DNA of 64,000 nt. Source: Autumnicola tepida. GTDB lineage: Bacteria > Bacteroidota > Bacteroidia > Flavobacteriales > Flavobacteriaceae. The translations under genes and the position numbers were made by a program. Of this stretch, positions 59,673 through 64,000 are shown one piece after another; the first letter of the stretch is position 1; each line of letters opens with the position of its first letter. The DNA lies in the NCBI RefSeq assembly GCF_031846485.1, contig NZ_JAVRHQ010000023.1, forward strand, positions 12,174 through 76,173. Direction: 5' to 3'. The notes under the pieces are model-generated. The model saw only the letters and a list, made by a program, of their open reading frames with translations. It was not told where the DNA came from and did not search any database.

Positions 59673-61505
59673 TTAGTTGTTCACCGCTAAAATATCTTCC
59701 TCTTTATTGGAAACTTCCTTATCAGAAAGGGTTTTTAGATATGCCACTAATGCCTTTTCTTCTTCCGCGGTAAAATTTAGTTCATCAAATGGCAAAGTTT
59801 GATGAGGGATATCAAATCCCAGGCCTGCCCCACCTCCTTTGTTATAAAAATCCACCACCTGTTCCAGGCTTTCATAAATACCATTATGCATATAAGGCGC
59901 CGTTAATGCTGAATTTCTAACCGTTGGCGTTTTAAACATTCCCCAATGGATGGGCTCTTTATAAATTATATAAAAGCCGGGATCATCATCCCATTGTTCA
60001 TTATCTGCAGTTTCAGGACCACCAATCACCTCTTTTTCTGTTTCTGAAAAGAATGGCGGCACAGTGCCGTTGGTAATTGGCATAAAATGGCAGGTGGCAC
60101 AAAGGGCCTTTCCCATAAAAAGATTAAAGCCGTGTTTTTCTTCAGCAGTAAAAGTATTTTCTTCTCCGCGGATATTCCTGTCGAACTTTGAATCGAAACC
60201 TTTAAAAGTAGAAACATAAGAAGAAATAGCCTTTACCAGTTCTTTGTTCGATCTCGGCACCCTTCCGAAAGTCTGCTTAAAAAGCTCGATATAACTGCTG
60301 TCCTGGAGGATTTTGTTAGAAAATGTATGCACCTCGCTGTTAAATTCCCTGTTGTTGGTAAAGACCTGGTTAATCTGGCTAAGCAGGTCCTGGGAACGGC
60401 CATCCCAGAAGAAACTTTGCTGATAAGCAGAATTTATAAGCGTTGGCGTATTTCTTTCCAGCGGCCTGCCCGTATTGTCCATTGCCGTCTGCAATCCGTC
60501 CTGATATGCTTTTGCCGGAATATGGCAGGATGCGCACGACACTTTCCCACCTTCAGAAAGATTAGGATCAAAAAATAATTTTTCACCTAAATCTACCTGT
60601 TCCTGTGTGGGATTCTTATTAACCGATGGGGTGAAGTAACCCAGGTTAAAAGAATCAGGTTCAAAAAAAGTAGGGGCATCAAAATTAAAAGGGTAATCTT
60701 CTGAACCTTCCCAATACCCACTGGCATCTCTTATTTGCTTCCAGTTACGGCATACGGGATTTATATAATCACGTACATAAGTGTACCGGTCAAAATCTTC
60801 ATTTTTGCCTGAATAATCACTGGCTTGTTTTATGGCAGAATCCATACTTTTTAAAAACTGTTCATCCAACCCAGGTTTTTTCTTCTGAATATCAGTCTGC
60901 AGTGTGTTTTTGTAAATGGTTCTTAAGCTTTCCAGTGTTAGCGCGGCATCTTTAACTCCCTGTGCGCTGATGGGAGTATCGAAATTAGACATAGAAAAGC
61001 TGATTAACCGCATTAACTGTTGCTGAACGGCGACAAAAAAGCGTTTTGGTGTTAACTCCCTTTTTTCGATATTCTCCTGAAGTACATCCAGCAAACCTAT
61101 GGTATATTTTATTTCCTGCTGAAATTGTTCTTTTTCAACGCCGCCTTCATAGATGCTTTCTTCTATTTTCTGAAGGCCGATTGGCGCGAGCACTTTGCCA
61201 TTATCTTCCCGAAAAACCGGCAGGGCCGGACCATTGGCACGGTGCCCAACTTCAGGATTTAAATAAGAGGCATAGGGCTCGGCAATTTTAAAATTATTCC
61301 TAATTTCAGCAAATAAAGCTTTATTACCGGTGTCTTCCGGATCTTTCGACTCCAATTGCCTGAGGCCTTCCTTAGCTTTTTTAAGATGTTTCAGGTAATA
61401 TTGCCTGGTGCCTTCCCAGTTGATAACATATACATCTGAAGTTGACTGATCACAGGAACAAAGAATAATGACAGCAAGTAATGCCAGGAGTTTTGATAAA
61501 CGCAT
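59673..61505 (-). CDS. Imelysin-like / MauG-type di-heme cytochrome c peroxidase lipoprotein
   Basis: A 610-residue lipoprotein (lipobox cysteine in AVIILCSCDQ). Residues 25-260 resemble the imelysin/EfeO helical domain (NGPALP, IGLQKIEESIYEGG). Residues ~300-600 are a di-heme peroxidase of the MauG/CcpA type with CASCH (324-328) and CATCH (469-473) and a later Met/Tyr environment (YMHNGIYESLEQVVDFYNKG). MauG-like proteins oxidise proteins or reduce peroxide; imelysins bind iron. The fusion suggests a periplasmic iron or oxidative function. It is followed on the same strand by a PhoX-like lipoprotein gene upstream by 81 bases. Confidence 0.85.
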   Translation of the reverse strand: MRLSKLLALLAVIILCSCDQSTSDVYVINWEGTRQYYLKHLKKAKEGLRQLESKDPEDTGNKALFAEIRNNFKIAEPYASYLNPEVGHRANGPALPVFREDNGKVLAPIGLQKIEESIYEGGVEKEQFQQEIKYTIGLLDVLQENIEKRELTPKRFFVAVQQQLMRLISFSMSNFDTPISAQGVKDAALTLESLRTIYKNTLQTDIQKKKPGLDEQFLKSMDSAIKQASDYSGKNEDFDRYTYVRDYINPVCRNWKQIRDASGYWEGSEDYPFNFDAPTFFEPDSFNLGYFTPSVNKNPTQEQVDLGEKLFFDPNLSEGGKVSCASCHIPAKAYQDGLQTAMDNTGRPLERNTPTLINSAYQQSFFWDGRSQDLLSQINQVFTNNREFNSEVHTFSNKILQDSSYIELFKQTFGRVPRSNKELVKAISSYVSTFKGFDSKFDRNIRGEENTFTAEEKHGFNLFMGKALCATCHFMPITNGTVPPFFSETEKEVIGGPETADNEQWDDDPGFYIIYKEPIHWGMFKTPTVRNSALTAPYMHNGIYESLEQVVDFYNKGGGAGLGFDIPHQTLPFDELNFTAEEEKALVAYLKTLSDKEVSNKEEDILAVNN

Positions 61506-61527
61506 AAGAGAACTTAGTTGATTCAGG

Positions 61528-61559
61528 AAAAAAGCAGGCTTCCGTCTATGCGGAAGCCT
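61528..61559 (-). terminator. Hairpin terminator after the PhoX-like gene
   Basis: AGGCTTCCG / CGGAAGCCT with a 6-base loop, read on the minus strand, followed by GCTTTTTT. It lies 26 bases past the stop at 61586, separating it from the MauG-like gene. Confidence 0.8.
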
Positions 61560-61585
61560 TTAGATAAATTTTAATAATTCAGAAA

Positions 61586-63157
61586 TTATCTTGGAAGCCC
61601 CTGTAAAAGAACAATTTGGGATCCCTGGTTATCTTCATGATCTGAATTATAATGCCCGTCGATGCCCTGGAAGAAAGGATCCTGCCAATAGTGTGGCTGT
61701 AAGGCAAGAAGGAAAGTTCCATCTACACCAACTTTATCAGAAACATCGATTAAAGAACCAAACTCTCCTGAAAATTGTGTTCCGGGATCTTCAGCTAAAG
61801 TCTGGTCTACAATAAGCCGTAGCACAACACTAATATTATTACCCTCTAAATCACTCTGGTAGATATAGGAATTATGGCCCCTGCTAAAGGAGTTGGGATC
61901 TTCCTGAAAGTACACAAAGTTTTCAGTTACACATATATTATCCGGGCTCTGTAGTACAGAAAGATTACCATCCATATTGTTGGTATCTGTATTCCCGCTG
62001 ATGATTTGGGTAAGTTTTCCCTGGGTTGGGTCATTTTCATCTAGAACCAGTTTGTAAACTGTTCCCCAGTCATTATAAGTTCCTGCTCCGGGACCACGCC
62101 CGGTTACATTAAAATAAATATTTCTTCCAGCCGCATCAGAACCTTTCCCATAATCTACATCTTCCACTCTCATAAACTGGGAAGCGTTTACATTCAGGCA
62201 GGCATTTTCCATTTCAGAATTAGTAAGAGAAGCACCATTTGGAATTTCTACAAATTCCACTTCGTATTCGGTTTGAAAATCCAGATCACCTTCATTATAT
62301 GTCATATCATCACCTACGGGCATTGTTCCACCTGCGCCATCTGAAATTTCTTTAAAACGAAGCACTAATATTTTACCACCTTCAAGATCGGCATCACCAT
62401 TTTCAGAAAGGTACATGCTCACCTGGCCTTCAGAACCACTGGAATCATCATCTCCTCCAATAATCACGGTTTTCCCGCTAAATGCCCCCTGTGGAAGCGG
62501 TACCGCATTTTCCCATGAAAATTCCCCAAGTGCATCAAGTCCAAAATCTGCAGTAGGAGTTGGAGTAGTCACATAAGGATCTATACCTTTAACATCATAA
62601 TGAATACTTTCAGAAGCTGAAAGGAACATGTCTTTAGAGCCTCCATGTATGGCTGCTTCCCACATAGTCCCGGAACACTGCCTCGCATAATCTGCAACCC
62701 CGGAATTGAGGAGATAGTCTCCTTTATAAGGAATAAGGTTCTTATCTAAGAAAACCCTGGATACGGCGTAATGATCTTCGTTATTCACCACGTAAATATA
62801 CCCGTCGCTATCGGGATCCTGAAGCAAACCTGCACCATCGGCAGATCCTGCAAGATGAAATCCATCAATATCATCTGTAGTACTTAAAAGAGAGTATGCC
62901 TTAACCTGACCGAAAGAAGGATTGATAAGCACCAGTGGTTCCAGTGCAGATTTATTGGCAAACATTGTTGGTTCCGGAGTAAAATCTTCTCCGTCTTCCC
63001 CGGCCTCACCTTGTGGCCCCTCTGGCCCTTGCGGACCTTGTTCTCCCTGTTCACCGTCTATTCCATCAGCTCCGTCCTCTACTTCACATGAAGTAAAAAA
63101 GCAGAATACTGCTGAAAGAAGAAAAATTCTAAATGTAAATTTTCGCATGGTTTTCAT
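61586..63157 (-). CDS. PhoX-like (DUF839) phosphatase-family lipoprotein with a collagen-like segment
   Basis: A 523-residue lipoprotein (acyl cysteine 24 in VFCFFTSCEVE). Residues 29-58 are ten consecutive Gly-x-y triplets (GADGIDGEQGEQGPQGPEGP, continuing to 58). The rest is a DUF839/PhoX-type beta-propeller: SLLSTTDDIDGFHLAGSADG, GTMWEAAIHGGSKDMFLS, FSWENAVPLPQGAFSG, ILVLRFKEISDGAG, SPDNICVTENFVYFQED. PhoX-type proteins are calcium/iron phosphatases, but many DUF839 proteins are untested. The collagen-like run probably forms a trimeric stalk. It is upstream of the MauG-like gene on the same strand with a terminator between. Confidence 0.82.
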   Translation of the reverse strand: MKTMRKFTFRIFLLSAVFCFFTSCEVEDGADGIDGEQGEQGPQGPEGPQGEAGEDGEDFTPEPTMFANKSALEPLVLINPSFGQVKAYSLLSTTDDIDGFHLAGSADGAGLLQDPDSDGYIYVVNNEDHYAVSRVFLDKNLIPYKGDYLLNSGVADYARQCSGTMWEAAIHGGSKDMFLSASESIHYDVKGIDPYVTTPTPTADFGLDALGEFSWENAVPLPQGAFSGKTVIIGGDDDSSGSEGQVSMYLSENGDADLEGGKILVLRFKEISDGAGGTMPVGDDMTYNEGDLDFQTEYEVEFVEIPNGASLTNSEMENACLNVNASQFMRVEDVDYGKGSDAAGRNIYFNVTGRGPGAGTYNDWGTVYKLVLDENDPTQGKLTQIISGNTDTNNMDGNLSVLQSPDNICVTENFVYFQEDPNSFSRGHNSYIYQSDLEGNNISVVLRLIVDQTLAEDPGTQFSGEFGSLIDVSDKVGVDGTFLLALQPHYWQDPFFQGIDGHYNSDHEDNQGSQIVLLQGLPR

Positions 63158-63400
63158 GTAATTAAATTTATTGATGTTAGTTTCAACAAATCTACCTGCG
63201 AAAAAGCCAAATACAGTTAAGGCTAATTAGTCCTTAGTTTAATTAATTTTCAAATTGAGGTTATCAAGGTTAATTGAAGGTTAGTAAATAGAATCAATTC
63301 AAATAATGCTACTCGTTGTGGTAATAACGACTTTCAGGACGTAATTTAACATCTTTTTCTCCTGAAGAAGAATTTAAATTTGTGCCAATTTTGATATTAG

Positions 63401-63742
63401 TTATTCTGAGCAGGTATATATTTTATCATCATCCCGCCCAGGACCATCAAGATAATTGTTGCTCCCTTCTGCAGATAAATCTGCCACAAGATTTCCTTCG
63501 CAATTATAAAACTTCAAAAATGCCTGAAAATTCACTAAGGGATCTGTTATTAATTGATAATACACCGTCTCTCCGTTATAAATTCCCTGGAAAATTGAGG
63601 TTTCAGAGAAGCAATTGTCATCAAGTTCACTTTTAAAATCATTAAACCAGGTTTCGTTCAGGCCGTTAGGGCAGACTTGTAAGTCATCATCTGAACAAGA
63701 GAAAAAAAGCATACATAAAGTTAGGAAGAAGAACATCTTCAT
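63401..63742 (-). CDS. Small lipoprotein of unknown function
   Basis: A 113-residue lipoprotein (MKMFFFLTLCMLFFSCSDDD, acyl C16). The mature domain has CPNGLNETWFNDFKSELDDN, GIYNGETVYYQLIT and KFYNCEGNLVADLSAEG, with several cysteines and beta-rich character. This resembles small Bacteroidota lipoproteins sometimes called DUF6970-like, but the match is from memory and weak. It is a single gene between the PhoX-like gene and the insertion-sequence end. Function unknown. Confidence 0.75.
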   Translation of the reverse strand: MKMFFFLTLCMLFFSCSDDDLQVCPNGLNETWFNDFKSELDDNCFSETSIFQGIYNGETVYYQLITDPLVNFQAFLKFYNCEGNLVADLSAEGSNNYLDGPGRDDDKIYTCSE

Positions 63743-63910
63743 TATAGCTGTTTTTATTTAGATGCAAAACCTTAAAAAGGTTGCGCACTCTAAGTAAAAA
63801 TTTCAGATACTACTGCTAAAATAAATGTCGGTCAGAATTTCAGGGAATATTAAGATTAAATACATAGATTTTCAGAAAAATTGGGACTATCTCAAAAACT
63901 GTGTAAGTAG

Positions 63911-63942
63911 AAAATATCGGGGTTTGCAAACCCCGATATTTT
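63911..63942. terminator. Perfect 16-bp palindrome near the insertion-sequence end
   Basis: AAAATATCGGGGTTTG / CAAACCCCGATATTTT, with T-runs on both strands. It could stop outside transcription from entering the element, or end leftward transcription. Confidence 0.7.
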
Positions 63943-63986
63943 TTTAATCTTGCCTGTAATTTCAGGCCTCTAATATTTACACAATA

Positions 63987-64000
63987 ATGAAAAAAGAAGA
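63987..64000 (+). CDS. Start of a gene cut by the window edge (possible transposase)
   Basis: Only ATGAAAAAAGAAGA is visible (MKKEE). The context of a terminal repeat and hairpin suggests a transposase; the family cannot be confirmed. Confidence 0.35.

Larger units (their letters stand above)
63883..64000 (+). mobile_element. Left end of a probable IS256-type insertion sequence (cut by window edge)
   Basis: A GGGACTATCTCAAAAACTGT terminal-repeat-like sequence at 63883-63902 (running on to GTAA at 63906) is followed by a perfect hairpin at 63911-63942 and an ATG at 63987 that opens MKKEE. The order (terminal repeat, hairpin that would block read-in transcription, transposase start) and the MKKEE start fit IS256-family elements in Bacteroidota. 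The right end and the transposase body are outside the window. Confidence 0.5.

Overview
The window looks like a chromosome segment of a marine-type Flavobacteriaceae (Bacteroidota). The evidence is low G+C, A/T-rich starts without Shine-Dalgarno sequences, several TAnnTTTG -7 promoter elements, many SpII lipoproteins of the 'CSKEE' or 'CSCD' type, a fused alpha/beta 2-oxoacid dehydrogenase E1, a menaquinone gene set and a MauG/imelysin-like lipoprotein. This is judged from sequence features and family knowledge; no database search was run. No tRNA, rRNA or CRISPR array was seen.

Layout. (1) 1-11092, all on the minus strand: the nucleotide-sugar part of a surface-polysaccharide locus. In order of transcription it holds a TviC/WbpP-type epimerase, a TviB/WbpO-type UDP-HexNAc dehydrogenase, a UDP-glucose dehydrogenase, an ABC flippase, RmlB, RmlA, two FdtA/QdtA-type cupins (one without the catalytic histidines), an NDP-hexose 2,3-dehydratase, a Gfo/Idh/MocA reductase and the start of a glycosyltransferase. 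A LacI-type regulator follows at 11194-12201. (2) 12393-15008, plus strand: stress and envelope genes (small membrane protein, Dps, MscS channel, small lipoprotein). (3) 15082-28149: mixed housekeeping and signalling. It includes a 1237-residue metallophosphoesterase/beta-barrel lipoprotein, an HD-Pycsar-type transmembrane protein convergent with a large GAF protein, a TlpA thioredoxin, SIMPL, rhomboid, a LpxL-like acyltransferase, GlmM and an AcpH-like protein. (4) 28335-38238, minus strand: an astacin lipoprotein and an array of four paralogous, acidic, modular surface lipoproteins with a PAS-LuxR regulator inside the array. (5) 38577-47610, plus strand: UvrA, a LOG protein, an M1-peptidase-like protein without catalytic residues and with a predicted barrel, and the E1 fusion. 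(6) 47803-57825: an alpha/beta hydrolase, a YdbS/YdbT-type PH-domain pair, and menaquinone genes menB, menD, menF and a MenI-like thioesterase interleaved with CvfB and small genes. (7) 57936-64000: an atypical Nramp-family transporter, an EutB remnant, a MauG-like lipoprotein, a PhoX-like lipoprotein with a collagen-like segment, a small lipoprotein, and what looks like the left end of an insertion sequence.

How the genes work together. The first block feeds dTDP- and UDP-activated deoxy and uronic sugars to a polymer exported by the ABC protein. The men genes make the respiratory quinone. The four-paralogue array with its embedded regulator is the least explained unit and shows signs of duplication, tail exchange and one chimera. 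The strongest candidates for new biology are this array, the HD-Pycsar-type protein without a neighbouring cyclase, and the two enzyme-plus-barrel proteins.
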